Positions 36,153-47,835 of a stretch of DNA of 64,000 nt are shown here, piece by piece. The notes beneath the pieces are model-generated. The model did not search any database. It worked only from the letters and a program-made list of their open reading frames with translations, and was not told the DNA's origin. Numbering within the stretch: the first letter of the stretch is position 1; each line of letters opens with the position of its first letter. The translations under genes were made by a program, and so were the position numbers. The stretch comes from Brevundimonas sp. (GTDB taxonomy: Bacteria; Pseudomonadota; Alphaproteobacteria; Caulobacterales; Caulobacteraceae): assembly GCF_027484365.1 (NCBI RefSeq), contig NZ_JAIXTC010000003.1, positions 1-64,000 on the forward strand, written 5' to 3'.

Positions 36153-37078
36153 GAGGCGTCCTCCACCATCCACCGGACCAGATCTTGATAGCTCATCCCG
36201 ACGTAGGCGGCCTGTTCCGGAACCAGAGAGGTCGGCGTCATGCCGGGCTGGGTATTGACCTCCAGCAAGACGAGTTCGTCCTTAACATCGTCATAACGGA
36301 AGTCGGACCGCGAGATGCCCCGACACCCCAGGGCGGCATGCGCCTGCTCGGATTCCCTCAGCGCCGCCTCGAAAACGTGGGGCGGGAGATCGGCCGGTAA
36401 CTTGTGGACGGATCCGCCCGGCGCGTATTTCGCCTCGTAGTCGTAGAAGCCCTTCACCGGGGTGATGTCGGTCACGGTCAGGGCGCGTGGCCCGGTCGCC
36501 TCGCCGATCACGGCCACGGCCAGTTCCTTGCCGGGGATATAGGGCTCGACCATCACCATCTCGCCATAGGTCCAGTCATCGGAGCCGACCTCGGTCTGAG
36601 GGCCGTTGGCGCCGGCCATGACGAGATAGACGCCGACGGAAGAGCCCTCGGCGTTGGGCTTGATGATGTAGGGGGGCTCGATCACGTGGCGGCGGGCCAC
36701 TTCGCGCCGATCGAACAGGCCGCCACCAGGCACCTTGATGCCCGCCGCGCCGAGCACGGCCTTGGTCTTGTCCTTGTCCATCGTCAGGGCCGAGGGAAGG
36801 ACGCCGGAATGGGTGTAGGGGATCTGGAGAGTCTCAAGGATGCCCTGGACGCAACCGTCCTCGCCCCAATCGCCGTGAAGGGCATTCAGGACGACGTCAG
36901 GTTTCAGATCGGCGAGCACCTGGGCCAGGTCGCGGCCGGCGTCGATACGGGTGACCCGGGCGACCTGGGCTTCAAGAGCGTCCGCGCAGCCCTTGCCCGA
37001 AGACAGCGAGACGTCCCGCTCGGAGGACAATCCGCCCATCAGGACGGCGACGTGCATCTCTGACAGGGGACGGGACAT
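36140..37078 (-). CDS. ddl: D-alanine-D-alanine ligase
   Basis: 312 aa from ATG 37078. It joins two D-alanines with ATP for the peptidoglycan stem peptide. Motifs: [27 protein letters not shown], the ATP-grasp segment [14 protein letters not shown], and the metal site [11 protein letters not shown] near the end. A second ATG seven codons on (37057) is an alternative start. It is 16 bp after murB and overlaps ftsQ by 13 bp, part of the second dcw segment. Confidence 0.96.
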   Translation of the reverse strand: MSRPLSEMHVAVLMGGLSSERDVSLSSGKGCADALEAQVARVTRIDAGRDLAQVLADLKPDVVLNALHGDWGEDGCVQGILETLQIPYTHSGVLPSALTMDKDKTKAVLGAAGIKVPGGGLFDRREVARRHVIEPPYIIKPNAEGSSVGVYLVMAGANGPQTEVGSDDWTYGEMVMVEPYIPGKELAVAVIGEATGPRALTVTDITPVKGFYDYEAKYAPGGSVHKLPADLPPHVFEAALRESEQAHAALGCRGISRSDFRYDDVKDELVLLEVNTQPGMTPTSLVPEQAAYVGMSYQDLVRWMVEDASCPR

Positions 37079-37094
37079 GGTGCGTTCTGGGCGG

Positions 37095-38006
37095 TTACAG
37101 GGGGCGGCCGATCCTCTTGATCTCCCATTCAAGGTTTACGCCGAGTTTACTTTGAACGTCGGCGCGGACGGTTTCCCCCAATCCTTCGATGTCGGCAGCC
37201 GTGGCCTCACCCGGATTGATCATGAAATTGGAGTGGAGATCGCTGAACATGGCCCCGCCGCCGGTCACGGCGTGGAGCTTGCCGCGCCAGCCCGCCTCGT
37301 CGACCAGTTTCCACGACGAATGGCCGGGCGGGTTCTTGAAGGTGGAGCCGCCGGTCTTTTCCCGGATCGGCTGGGTCTGTTCGCGGCGGGCGGTGATCTC
37401 GGCGATGCGAGCGGCGACGGCCTCGGGGTCGTCCGGCGTCCCGCGATAGACGGCCTCGATCCAGAGGATGTCGGCCGGGGCCTCGGAGTGGCGGTAGGTG
37501 TAGCCGAAGTCGGCCAGCGAATAGTCGACCCGCTCCCCCGCCCGCGTCAGGCCCCAGGCGGAGACGAGGATGTCCTTCGTCTCGGAGCCGTAGCAGCCCG
37601 CGTTCATGGTCAGGGCCCCGCCGATGGTCCCGGGGATGCCGGCGTAGAACTCCAGCCCCGCCAGCCCCGCCTTTGCCGAGGCCCTGGCGACCATGGCGTC
37701 CAGGGCACCCGCCCCGGCCGTGATCGTGTCGCCCTCGGTCGTGATACCGGCGAAGGGACGGCCGGCCAGTCGGATCACCACCCCCTCGACCCCGCCGTCG
37801 CGCACGATGACGTTGGACCCGACGCCCAGCACCATGACCGGAACGGCGGGGTCGAGCGCCTTCAGGAACGCAGCCAGATCATCGGCGTCAGCAGGGATGA
37901 AAAGGACCTCGGCCGCGCCGCCGACCCGGAACCAGGTGAAGGGCCCGAGCGGCTCGTCGCGCAGCAGCTTGCCGCGAATTTCGGGAAGGGTATCTCGCCA
38001 GCTCAA
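37095..38006 (-). CDS. murB: UDP-N-acetylenolpyruvoylglucosamine reductase
   Basis: 303 aa from a TTG start at 38006, chosen because AGGAGA lies 7 bp upstream and because earlier starts would overlap the upstream unknown gene heavily without homology. MurB reduces UDP-GlcNAc-enolpyruvate to UDP-MurNAc with FAD and NADPH. FAD-binding segments [22 protein letters not shown] and [15 protein letters not shown] are clear, and the catalytic region [12 protein letters not shown] is intact. It is 22 bp after the unknown gene and 16 bp before ddl. Confidence 0.94.
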   Translation of the reverse strand: MSWRDTLPEIRGKLLRDEPLGPFTWFRVGGAAEVLFIPADADDLAAFLKALDPAVPVMVLGVGSNVIVRDGGVEGVVIRLAGRPFAGITTEGDTITAGAGALDAMVARASAKAGLAGLEFYAGIPGTIGGALTMNAGCYGSETKDILVSAWGLTRAGERVDYSLADFGYTYRHSEAPADILWIEAVYRGTPDDPEAVAARIAEITARREQTQPIREKTGGSTFKNPPGHSSWKLVDEAGWRGKLHAVTGGGAMFSDLHSNFMINPGEATAADIEGLGETVRADVQSKLGVNLEWEIKRIGRPL

Positions 38007-38028
38007 CCGCCGGTCTCCTGATCCATCG

Positions 38029-38456
38029 TCAAAGGGCGGCCCTAAACCAGACCACCCCTGAAATCTCGTCGATATCAATCCCGGTTCTGATCTCTCGCCC
38101 AAACCGGTCCCTTATCCAGTGCACCCAGGCGAAGGCGATACCCTCGCCGATTGCTCGCGCAAGAACTGGGTCAAAGGCGTCTCCGACCCAATCCAAGCCC
38201 AATGAGTTGACGTGCTTCTGCGCTGTGATGATGGGCTCTGCATCACCGGAATGGGTGATGATGTCATCGACCGTGGCTTGGTCGAAAGCCGCTTCGACAA
38301 ACAGCCCCCCTCGATACTCGATGAGCGCAGGATAGAGTTCCCGGAAATATTCCAGCTGGAGTCGACCTGACCCCTGTTCCTGGACCAAGAGGTCGTCCTC
38401 TGGCACGCGGCTGACTGCGGAAAGAGCAGCCTCGACTTCGATAGCCGACGCTTCGC

Positions 38457-38460
<4 letters not shown>
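38029..38460 (-). CDS. Unknown 143-residue protein inserted between murC and murB
   Basis: A soluble acidic protein ([20 protein letters not shown] to VVWFRAAL) with no signal peptide, membrane helix or motif that I recognise. It is rich in Ile, Trp and Phe in its second half ([20 protein letters not shown]). Its start overlaps the murC stop codon by 4 bp (ATGA), so it is translated with murC, and murB follows 22 bp later. By eye its base composition is less GC-rich than the mur genes around it. The coupling suggests it is expressed; acquisition into the cluster is possible. I cannot assign a function. Confidence 0.75.
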
Positions 38461-39878
<1,418 letters not shown>

Positions 39879-39891
39879 CCGAGCGTCATAG

Positions 39892-41067
<1,176 letters not shown>

Positions 41068-41246
41068 GGCCGCCCCGACCGGTCCTTCATTCGACGAACC
41101 GCCCGCGCTCGTGTCGGAAAGCGGTCTCTGCGCCGCGTGTAACGCACCGCAATCATTACTGAAATTCGCCGTTAGGTTCGGGAACTTCGCGGTTGCGATA
41201 TCATTGATGTCTACGGCCCGGCTGAGCGGGTCGGAGCAAACCCGTC

Positions 41247-42353
41247 ATGAAGATCGCGCAGGTCACCCCGCTGTACGAGGCGGTTCCTCCCAAACTGTAC
41301 GGGGGAACCGAACGGGTGGTCGCCCACCTGACTGACGCGCTCGTCGATCTGGGGCATGACGTGACCCTGTTCGCCTCCGCCGAGGCCCGGACCAGGGCCC
41401 GGCTGATCCCGGTGCGCGACCAGGCGATCCGCCTGGATCCGTCGCCGCTCAAGTCCGATCTCGCGGCCCACATGAGCATGCTGTCGGAGGTTCTGCGGCG
41501 CGCGGACGACTTCGACGTCATCCACTTCCACACCGACATGATCCATTTCCCGTTCTTCGAACGGATCGCCAACAAGACGCTGACGACCCTCCACGGTCGG
41601 CTCGACATGAAGGACCTGCCCGAGGTCTATGAGCGCTGGCCGGAGTTCGGCCTGGTCTCGATCTCGGACGATCAGCGCCGCCCCCTGGCCTTCGCGAACT
41701 GGAAGGCGACCGTGCACCACGGCATGCCGGCCGAGCAGTATGTCTTTTCGCCGAAGGCCAAGGGTTACCTCGCCTTCCTCGGCCGCATCTCGCCCGAGAA
41801 GCGCCCCGACCGGGCCATTGAGATCGCCACCCGACTGGGCAGGCCGCTGAAGATGGCGGCCAAGGTCGATGCGGCAGACAAGATCTATTTCGAGACGAAG
41901 ATCAAACCGCTGATCGACGGCAACCCGCTGATCGAGTTCATCGGCGAGATCGGCGACCACCAGAAGTCCGAGTTCCTCGGCGGGGCCGAGGCGCTGCTGT
42001 TCCCGATCGACTGGCCGGAGCCCTTCGGCCTGGTGATGATCGAGGCCATGGCCTGCGGCACGCCGGTGGTGGCCTTCCGCTGCGGCTCGACGACGGAGGT
42101 CATCGAGGACGGGGCGACGGGCTTCCTGGTCGATACCCTGGAACAGGCCGTCGCTGCCGCTGACCGGGCCGCGCTGCTGGATCGCGAGGCCGTGCGCGCA
42201 CGGTTCGAGCTGAGGTTCTCCGCCACGGCGATGGCCCGGCGCTATCTCGACGTCTATGGCGACCTGCTGGCGAAGAAGCCCTATGCCGAGATGATCCTCC
42301 CTGACGTCGTGGTTCCTCTGCACGAAGAGCGAACCTTCGCCGTTTCCGCCTGA
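41247..42353 (+). CDS. Glycosyltransferase family 4
   Basis: 368 aa GT-B fold enzyme. The N-terminal domain opens MKIAQVTPLYEAVPPKLYGG and TERVVAHLTDALVDLGHDVT. The C-terminal nucleotide-sugar domain has LGRISPEKRPDRAIEIA and the E-x7-E motif region WPEPFGLVMIEAMACGTPVV. It has no signal peptide. It is 78 bp before a debranching-type glycoside hydrolase, a pairing that suggests an alpha-glucan or related polymer. Donor and acceptor are unknown. Confidence 0.9.
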   Translation: MKIAQVTPLYEAVPPKLYGGTERVVAHLTDALVDLGHDVTLFASAEARTRARLIPVRDQAIRLDPSPLKSDLAAHMSMLSEVLRRADDFDVIHFHTDMIHFPFFERIANKTLTTLHGRLDMKDLPEVYERWPEFGLVSISDDQRRPLAFANWKATVHHGMPAEQYVFSPKAKGYLAFLGRISPEKRPDRAIEIATRLGRPLKMAAKVDAADKIYFETKIKPLIDGNPLIEFIGEIGDHQKSEFLGGAEALLFPIDWPEPFGLVMIEAMACGTPVVAFRCGSTTEVIEDGATGFLVDTLEQAVAAADRAALLDREAVRARFELRFSATAMARRYLDVYGDLLAKKPYAEMILPDVVVPLHEERTFAVSA

Positions 42354-42431
42354 ACCTAATCGCGCCCCGGCCATTTTGATCTCGCATTCGCATACCAGTC
42401 TGGTGACGGGCGACAGCGCCAGCGAGGTTTC

Positions 42432-44579
42432 ATGGACGACGGCTACTCGGTTCAACAGACGGCCGTGGACAGCGCGGAGACCGGCGGGCTGGATACGCTC
42501 CAGGCACTCAAGGACGCCGACACCTTCCTGGTTGCGGACAACTGGGGCGACCTGAAGGGCGGGGCTGACGGCCTGTTCCACCACGACACGCGGATCCTGT
42601 CGCGGTTCGTGATGACCGTGGGTCTGGCGCGGCCGTCGCGGCTGAGCTCGAGCGTGTCGCGGGACAACGTCTTCTTCACCGCCCACACAACCAACCGGCC
42701 CCTGCCTCCGATGGGCGGCCGGTCGGCGCCGGCGGGGGTGCTGCACATCGAGCGGCGCCGTTTCGTCTGGGCCCGGCGGATGTTCGAGCGTGTGCGGATG
42801 GTCAACCACGGGATCGAGGACGTCCTGGCGCCGCTGGCGTTCGAGTTCGGGGCGGACTTCGCCGACATCTTTCAGGTCCGTGGCACGCTGCGGGAGACGC
42901 GCGGGACAGGCGAAGCTCCGACGACGGACGGACGGCGGGTCACCTTCCGCTACACCGGGCTGGACGCGGTCGTGCGGACCAGTTGCCTGTCCTTCTCGGA
43001 GCCGCCGGCGCGGCTGACGGGCTCGCGGGCCGAGTTCATGTTCAGCCTGCCGATGGGCAAGGCCCTCGACCTCTATATCGAGTGCGGGCCCGAGGCCTGT
43101 TCGACGCCCGATCCCCGGCGGTGGCGCGAGAACGCGGTGCAGGCCCGGCTGGCCATGCGGCGCAGGCGGCGGCGCGGGGCCTCGCTGAGGGGGCCGCGAA
43201 GCCCGCGCTTCAACCAGTGGCTGGACCAGTCGCGGGCCGACATCGCCCTGTTGACCACCGACCTGCCGACCGGTCCCTATCCCTATGCCGGGACGCCCTG
43301 GTTCTCGACGCCGTTCGGGCGGGACGGGATCATCTCGGCCTGGCAGATGCTGTGGCTCGATCCGTCGCTGGCCCGGGGCGTCCTGACCTATCTGGCCAAG
43401 CGTCAGGCGACCGAGGTCTCGGCCTTCCAGGACGCCCAGCCGGGCAAGATCATGCACGAGACCCGGGGCGGCGAGATGAGTGGCCTGGGCGAGGTTCCCT
43501 TCGGCCTCTACTACGGCGGGGTCGACACCACCTGCCTGTTCGTGGCCCTGGCCGGAGCGTATTTCCGCAGGACCGGGGACATCGACCTGATCAGGGAACT
43601 CTGGCCCAATCTGATCGCGGCGACCGAATGGATGCGGGACTATGGCGACAGCAACGGCGACGGGCTGATCGACTATCAGCGCGCCGCCGGGACGGGGCTG
43701 TCGAACCAGGGCTGGAAAGATTCCGAGGACTCCATCTTCCACGCCGACGGGCGGTTCCCGAAAGGGCCGATCGCCCTGCTGGAGGTTCAGGGCTACGCCT
43801 TCGCCGCCTGGCGGGCGATGGCCGATCTGGGCGCCCTGGTCGGAGACGGGCGGGCCTTGGCCTGGGACAACCGGGCCGATGAGGTCCGGCTGCTGGTCGA
43901 GGACCGGTTCTGGATGGAGGACCAGTCGTTCTACGCCATCGCCCTGGACGGCGACGGTAACCCCTGCGAGGCCATAGGCTCCAACGCCGGCCACCTGCTG
44001 TTCACCGGCCTGCCGTCGCCGGCGCGGGCTGCGGCCGTAACCAAGCGGCTGCTGGGGGCCGAGTTCCGCTCCGGCTGGGGCCTGCGGACCCTGGCCCGGG
44101 GTCAGGCCCGGTTCAATCCGATGAGCTACCACAACGGCTCGGTCTGGCCGCACGACACCTCCCTGGGCGTCGCGGGCATGGCCCGCTACGGCGAGCGGGA
44201 TGCGGTCGGGATGATCCTGGGCGAGATCTACGCCGCCGCCAGCCATTTCCAGATGCGGCTGCCCGAACTGTTCTGCGGCTTCGAGCGCCATCCGGGCGAG
44301 GGGCCGATCGCCTATCCGGTCGCCTGTCTGCCCCAGGCCTGGGCGGCGGGGTCGGTCTTCCTGATGCTGCAGGCGTCGCTGGGGGTGTCGATCGACGCCC
44401 TGACGAAGACGGTGACCGTGGACGCCCCCGCCCTGCCCGCCGGGATCGAGCGCCTGACCGTCAGCCGGCTTCAGGTGGGCGACGCCACGGTCGACCTGGC
44501 CTTCGAGCGGCTGGGCGACCAGGTGGTGGTCGTGCCGAGGAACCGGATCGGTGAGGTCAGGGTCGTGACGACACGATAG
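42432..44579 (+). CDS. Glycogen-debranching-type amylo-alpha-1,6-glucosidase
   Basis: 715 aa. The N-terminal beta domain (about 25-215) has the typical FLVADNWGDLKGGADGLFHH and DTRILSRFV of bacterial debranching-enzyme N-domains. The C-terminal (alpha/alpha)6 glucosidase domain (about 240-700) has FSTPFGRDGIISAWQMLW, QDAQPGKIMHETRGGEMSG, YYGGVDTTCLFV and the final NGSVWPHDTS. Predicted to hydrolyse alpha-1,6 branches or a related oligosaccharide in the cytoplasm. It is co-oriented with the GT4 gene 78 bp upstream. The exact substrate is unknown. Confidence 0.9.
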   Translation: MDDGYSVQQTAVDSAETGGLDTLQALKDADTFLVADNWGDLKGGADGLFHHDTRILSRFVMTVGLARPSRLSSSVSRDNVFFTAHTTNRPLPPMGGRSAPAGVLHIERRRFVWARRMFERVRMVNHGIEDVLAPLAFEFGADFADIFQVRGTLRETRGTGEAPTTDGRRVTFRYTGLDAVVRTSCLSFSEPPARLTGSRAEFMFSLPMGKALDLYIECGPEACSTPDPRRWRENAVQARLAMRRRRRRGASLRGPRSPRFNQWLDQSRADIALLTTDLPTGPYPYAGTPWFSTPFGRDGIISAWQMLWLDPSLARGVLTYLAKRQATEVSAFQDAQPGKIMHETRGGEMSGLGEVPFGLYYGGVDTTCLFVALAGAYFRRTGDIDLIRELWPNLIAATEWMRDYGDSNGDGLIDYQRAAGTGLSNQGWKDSEDSIFHADGRFPKGPIALLEVQGYAFAAWRAMADLGALVGDGRALAWDNRADEVRLLVEDRFWMEDQSFYAIALDGDGNPCEAIGSNAGHLLFTGLPSPARAAAVTKRLLGAEFRSGWGLRTLARGQARFNPMSYHNGSVWPHDTSLGVAGMARYGERDAVGMILGEIYAAASHFQMRLPELFCGFERHPGEGPIAYPVACLPQAWAAGSVFLMLQASLGVSIDALTKTVTVDAPALPAGIERLTVSRLQVGDATVDLAFERLGDQVVVVPRNRIGEVRVVTTR

Positions 44580-44596
44580 CCTTCCTCCACCCGGCG

Positions 44597-44676
44597 CACC
44601 CGGCGATGGCCGGGGTGCAGGGTGGATGGGTGGACTCCGGAAATTCAGAGTCCAGGTAGTCCACTGAGTCCCATCC
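44597..44676 (+). other. Two stem-loops after the debranching enzyme gene
   Basis: The first is CACCCGGC / GCCGGGGTG at 44597-44616, 17 bp after the stop codon. The second is a longer imperfect stem closing with GGATGGG (44624-44630) and CCCATCC (44670-44676) and containing nested GTGGAC / GTCCAC arms. No T-run follows. They may form the transcript end of the GT4-debranching unit. The rest of the spacer up to 44817 shows nothing recognisable. Confidence 0.45.
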
Positions 44677-44817
44677 GTCCTTCGAGACTCAAAACGCGCG
44701 TCTACAGAGCCAGCGGAGTCGCTCCACGCAGCCTGCCTGATCGGTTGTCAAAGACCCGCCGGGGACGTGGGTGGCGCGCCCGGGGATCTCAAGATCGGGC
44801 GTGGAATAAATTCCACA

Positions 44818-45876
44818 TCAGGATGCGGTCATCGCCAGGGCTCGCTCAAGCGCCTTGCGGAAGACCGTCGGCAGGGCCTCCAGCGCTTCGGCCTCCGCCA
44901 TCCACAGGAAGTCGCCCTGCCCCTCCGCCACGCGCACCGTCAGGGTCAGGGAGAAGTGGGTGAAGACGTGTTCGACGGCTCCGGCCTCTTTCCAGATCGG
45001 AGCGGGCCGGTCCGCGACGACGGGCGGAACGGCGTCGGGGGCCGCTTCGGTCCAGTCGCCGGTGGGCAGGCCGACCATGCCGCCGAGGAGACCCTTGTCC
45101 GGGCGACGGACGAGGGCGACGCGGCCCTGACCGTCGCGGAGGACCCAGGCGACGCCCTGACGATGCGGGCGGGCGGCCTTCTTCGCCTTGACCGGAAAGC
45201 GTTCGGGCTCGCCGGTCGCGCGGCCGGCGCAGAAGGCCACAATGGGGCACATCAGGCACAGGGGCGACTTCGGGCGGCAGATGCGGGAGCCGAGGTCCAT
45301 CAGGGCCTGGGCCCAATCCCCGGGGCGGCTGTCGGCGACGAGGGTCGCGGCGAGACGTTTCAGCTCGGGCCGGGCGGCGGGGACCGGCGTCTCGACGGCG
45401 AACAGCCGGGCGACGACGCGCTCGACATTGCCGTCCACGACATTGGCGGGCCGGTCGAAGGCGATGGCCGCGACGGCGGCGGCGGTATAGGCGCCCACCC
45501 CCGGCAGGGCCAGAAGCGCGGCCTCGGTGTCGGGGAAGACGCCGCCATGCTCATTCGCGACGGCGCGGGCGCAGGCCAGCAGGTTGCGGGCCCGGGCGTA
45601 GTAGCCGAGGCCGGCCCAGGCGGCCATCAGGTCTGAATCCGCCGCCGCCGCGAGGTCGCTGACGGTCGGCCAGCGCGCGGTGAACCGCTCGAAATAGGGG
45701 GTCGCGTGGGGGACGGTGGTCTGCTGCAGCATCACCTCGGACAGCCAGACGCGGTAGGGGTCGGTGCGTTCGGGGGCGCCCGGGGGGCTGCGCCACGGCA
45801 GGGTCCGCGCATGGGCGTCGTACCAGGCCAGAAGGGCGGCGCGGAGTTCGGATCTGTCTTGCAGGACGGCGGTCAT
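44818..45876 (-). CDS. mutY: Adenine DNA glycosylase MutY
   Basis: 352 aa from ATG 45876. MutY removes adenine mispaired with 8-oxoguanine. The helix-hairpin-helix and catalytic Asp are in LPGVGAYTAAAVAAIAF and VVDGNVERVVARL; the FLRG cousin SEVMLQQTT is near residue 47. The iron-sulfur cysteines are spaced C-x6-C-x2-C-x5-C in CRPKSPLCLMCPIVAFC. A C-terminal NUDIX-like 8-oxoG-recognition domain follows (about 230-350). The open frame continues far upstream through dciA without homology. It is divergent from dciA with only 21 bp between start codons. Confidence 0.97.
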   Translation of the reverse strand: MTAVLQDRSELRAALLAWYDAHARTLPWRSPPGAPERTDPYRVWLSEVMLQQTTVPHATPYFERFTARWPTVSDLAAAADSDLMAAWAGLGYYARARNLLACARAVANEHGGVFPDTEAALLALPGVGAYTAAAVAAIAFDRPANVVDGNVERVVARLFAVETPVPAARPELKRLAATLVADSRPGDWAQALMDLGSRICRPKSPLCLMCPIVAFCAGRATGEPERFPVKAKKAARPHRQGVAWVLRDGQGRVALVRRPDKGLLGGMVGLPTGDWTEAAPDAVPPVVADRPAPIWKEAGAVEHVFTHFSLTLTVRVAEGQGDFLWMAEAEALEALPTVFRKALERALAMTAS

Positions 45877-45897
45877 CGGTCGCGCTATATAGACGCC
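45877..45897. promoter_or_regulatory. Symmetrical -10 element between mutY and dciA
   Basis: The 21-bp gap between the divergent start codons contains the perfect palindrome CTATATAG (45885-45892). Read rightward, GCTATATA is close to the Caulobacter -10 consensus GCTANAWC. Because it is a palindrome, it can serve as -10 on both strands. The spacing puts both start points within a few bases of the two start codons, which implies leaderless or nearly leaderless messages. No good -35 was seen. Confidence 0.5.
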
Positions 45898-46458
45898 ATG
45901 GCGCGCGATCTGCCCACAGACGCTGAAACCCGCGAAATCCTTTCGCGGCGACGGACCCGGCCCATGCCGCGGCCGGCGCCTCCGGCCGGTCGGGCCCTGG
46001 CCCCCCTGATCCGCGAACTGGACGAGAAGTTCGGGCGCGGCGCGGGTGCCCTGGAGCCGCGCTGGCGCGAAATCGTCGGCGACCAGCTGGCCCGCGTCAC
46101 CCGCCCACAGAAGCTGACCAAGGGACGTGCGGGAACCGGCGGGACGCTGGAGCTGCGCGTCGCGGGCCCGGCGGCCCTGCTGGTCCAGCACCAGTCGGCC
46201 GACATCCTGGCGCGGGTGAACCTGTTCCTCGGCCCGGGCGCGGTGGACAAGCTGCGCATCGCCCAGGGGCCGGTGAAGCCCCTGGCGCAGATCGCCGCCT
46301 CGACCAAGGGCGCGCGCCGCCGGATCGACCCGCTGGACGCGGCGGCGGAGGCCGAACTGGCGAAATCGGTCGAGGCCGCGCCGGACGGGCTGAAGGCCGC
46401 CCTGGCGAACCTGGGGCGGGCGGTGCTGTCGGATCAGGCGAAGGGACGGCGGCGGTAG
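45898..46458 (+). CDS. DciA-like DUF721 protein
   Basis: 186 aa from ATG 45898. The DUF721 core is visible as LDEKFGRGAGALEPRWREIV, GDQLARVTRPQKL and GGTLELRVAGPAALLVQHQS, followed by a variable Ala/Arg-rich tail. DciA proteins load the replicative helicase DnaB in bacteria lacking DnaC, by interaction through this domain. It is divergent from mutY and convergent with a DUF805 gene (1-bp gap). The helicase-loader role is inferred from the family. Confidence 0.85.
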   Translation: MARDLPTDAETREILSRRRTRPMPRPAPPAGRALAPLIRELDEKFGRGAGALEPRWREIVGDQLARVTRPQKLTKGRAGTGGTLELRVAGPAALLVQHQSADILARVNLFLGPGAVDKLRIAQGPVKPLAQIAASTKGARRRIDPLDAAAEAELAKSVEAAPDGLKAALANLGRAVLSDQAKGRRR

Positions 46459-46459
46459 G

Positions 46460-46975
46460 CTATCTGGACGAGAGTATCTTTGCTTTCTCCGCCGCGAACT
46501 CATCTTCAGTCAGCGCGCCACTAGAATGGAGCGCGTGAAGCTTCTCAAGCCGCTCGAGATCACTGGTCCGCGCTCCATTTGAAGCAGAGAATTTAAACAG
46601 CGGCTCAGAAGAATTCGGCCCGCTCGAGACAACGCCGTAAGGGTTGTCTTCCGATTTTCCCTCCTGACAGAACCAAACGATCAGAAGGATGGCTCCGACG
46701 AGAGGCACGAGTACGATCAAGACCCACCATCCTGATCGGCCGGTGTCGTGGAGGCGACGGACTTGGACGGCCAGTGACGGAAGAATAAGGCCTAGCACTG
46801 TTACAGTGTATAGCAAACCAATCGACGACCCGAACAAAAGTGAATCAAGGATCGAGGAGACGACGTAGGCGCAGAATGCAGCCAAAGTGAAGTACCAGAA
46901 CTCGGATCGTGAAGCGCGACCTTCAAACACGACATACTTTTGAAGTCCTGTTTTTACTGCTTCCTGAAATTCCAA
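46460..46975 (-). CDS. DUF805 membrane protein with SHOCT tail
   Basis: 171 aa. The DUF805 signature FEGRASRSEFWYFTLAAFCA (about 18-37) is followed by further hydrophobic helices (IGLLYTVTVLGLILPSLAVQ and GWWVLIVLVPLVGAILLIVW), and RRLHDTGRSGWW lies between them. A C-terminal SHOCT motif, LERLEKLHALHSSGALTEDE to EKAKIL, is often linked to oligomerisation or partner binding. By eye the gene is less GC-rich than its neighbours and is on the opposite strand, so acquisition is possible. The function is unknown. Confidence 0.88.
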   Translation of the reverse strand: MEFQEAVKTGLQKYVVFEGRASRSEFWYFTLAAFCAYVVSSILDSLLFGSSIGLLYTVTVLGLILPSLAVQVRRLHDTGRSGWWVLIVLVPLVGAILLIVWFCQEGKSEDNPYGVVSSGPNSSEPLFKFSASNGARTSDLERLEKLHALHSSGALTEDEFAAEKAKILSSR

Positions 46976-47186
46976 AGCACACCCCTACGATCAGCCAAAC
47001 CGGTAACCCATCCATCGCAGATGAACTTAGGGTCGTAAAGGCGGTATGGAATGCACGTCACCCGCCGTTCGTCAGGCACGGTCGGTTGACAAAACTTCGC
47101 CGCACCTGTTCTCGACAACAAGGGACATCGCGCGCGTCCCGGGGAATCGCGCGATCATCCAGAGCTTGAGTCCAGAGGAAGACGCC

Positions 47187-47831
47187 ATGCGCGCCAGCGG
47201 CCCGTTCAAATACGCCTCGATGAGCCGCCGCGCGGCAGTCACCGGAGCCGCCCTGGCGGCGATGACGATGCTGGCGGCCTGTTCCGGCAGCTCGTCCGGC
47301 GCCGCGGCCGAGGGCGACATGGCCCTGGGCGCCGCCGAGGGGGCCAAGGTCACGGTCGTGGAATACGCCTCGGTCACCTGCGGCCACTGCGCCGCCTGGC
47401 AGGAACAGGTCTATCCGGAGTTCAAGGCCAAATACATCGACACCAACAAGATCCGCTACGTCTTCCGCGAGTTCCCGACCGACCCCGCCCCGGTCGCCAT
47501 CGCCGGCTTCCTGATGGCGCGCTGCGCCGGTCCGGACAAATATTTCCCGGTGATCCACGAGATCATGGCCAGCCAGCGCGAGATCTTCGGCGGGGTGCCG
47601 CCGCGCACGGTCCTGCTTCGCATCGCCAACGGCGCCGGCCTGACCGAGGAGCAGTTCCAGACCTGCGTCACCGACCCCGACGCGATCAAGGCGATGGACG
47701 CCCGCATCAAGGCCGGCATCGACGCCGGGGTGCAGGGCACGCCGACCTTCATGGTCAACGGTGAAAAGGTCGCCGACAGTTCGCTGGCGAGCCTGTCCGA
47801 AAAGATCGACGCCGCCCTGGCTGAAAGCTGA
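47187..47831 (+). CDS. DsbA-family thiol oxidoreductase, lipoprotein 1
   Basis: 214 aa from ATG 47187 (AGAGGA 7 bp upstream). The Tat-like start MRASGPFKYASMSRRAAVTG and lipobox LAAC (Cys32) suggest a lipid-anchored periplasmic protein. The thioredoxin fold has the active site CGHC (65-68), the alpha-helical insert with conserved LMARCAGPDKYFPVIHEIM, and the cis-proline GTPTFMVNG. It probably oxidises or isomerises periplasmic protein disulfides. It is the first of three tandem homologues, followed 4 bp later by the second. The third cysteine in the insert is shared by all three. Confidence 0.88.
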   Translation: MRASGPFKYASMSRRAAVTGAALAAMTMLAACSGSSSGAAAEGDMALGAAEGAKVTVVEYASVTCGHCAAWQEQVYPEFKAKYIDTNKIRYVFREFPTDPAPVAIAGFLMARCAGPDKYFPVIHEIMASQREIFGGVPPRTVLLRIANGAGLTEEQFQTCVTDPDAIKAMDARIKAGIDAGVQGTPTFMVNGEKVADSSLASLSEKIDAALAES

Positions 47832-47835
47832 GACC

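Noticed and set aside
38007..38102. Longer murB start 32 codons upstream
   Set aside because: It would overlap the preceding gene heavily, adds residues without homology, and the TTG at 38006 has a good AGGAGA at 7 bp.
41211..44291. A 1026-codon minus-strand frame opposite the GT4 and debranching genes
   Set aside because: It spans two well-supported genes and the gap between them and has no recognisable domain.
45877..46503. Long N-terminal extension of mutY running through dciA
   Set aside because: The extension is antisense to the supported dciA gene and carries no similarity; MutY starts normally at 45876.
46976..47186. Coding extension ahead of the first DsbA-like gene
   Set aside because: The in-frame upstream codons do not form a signal peptide, whereas ATG 47187 has a ribosome-binding site and is followed by a proper lipoprotein signal.
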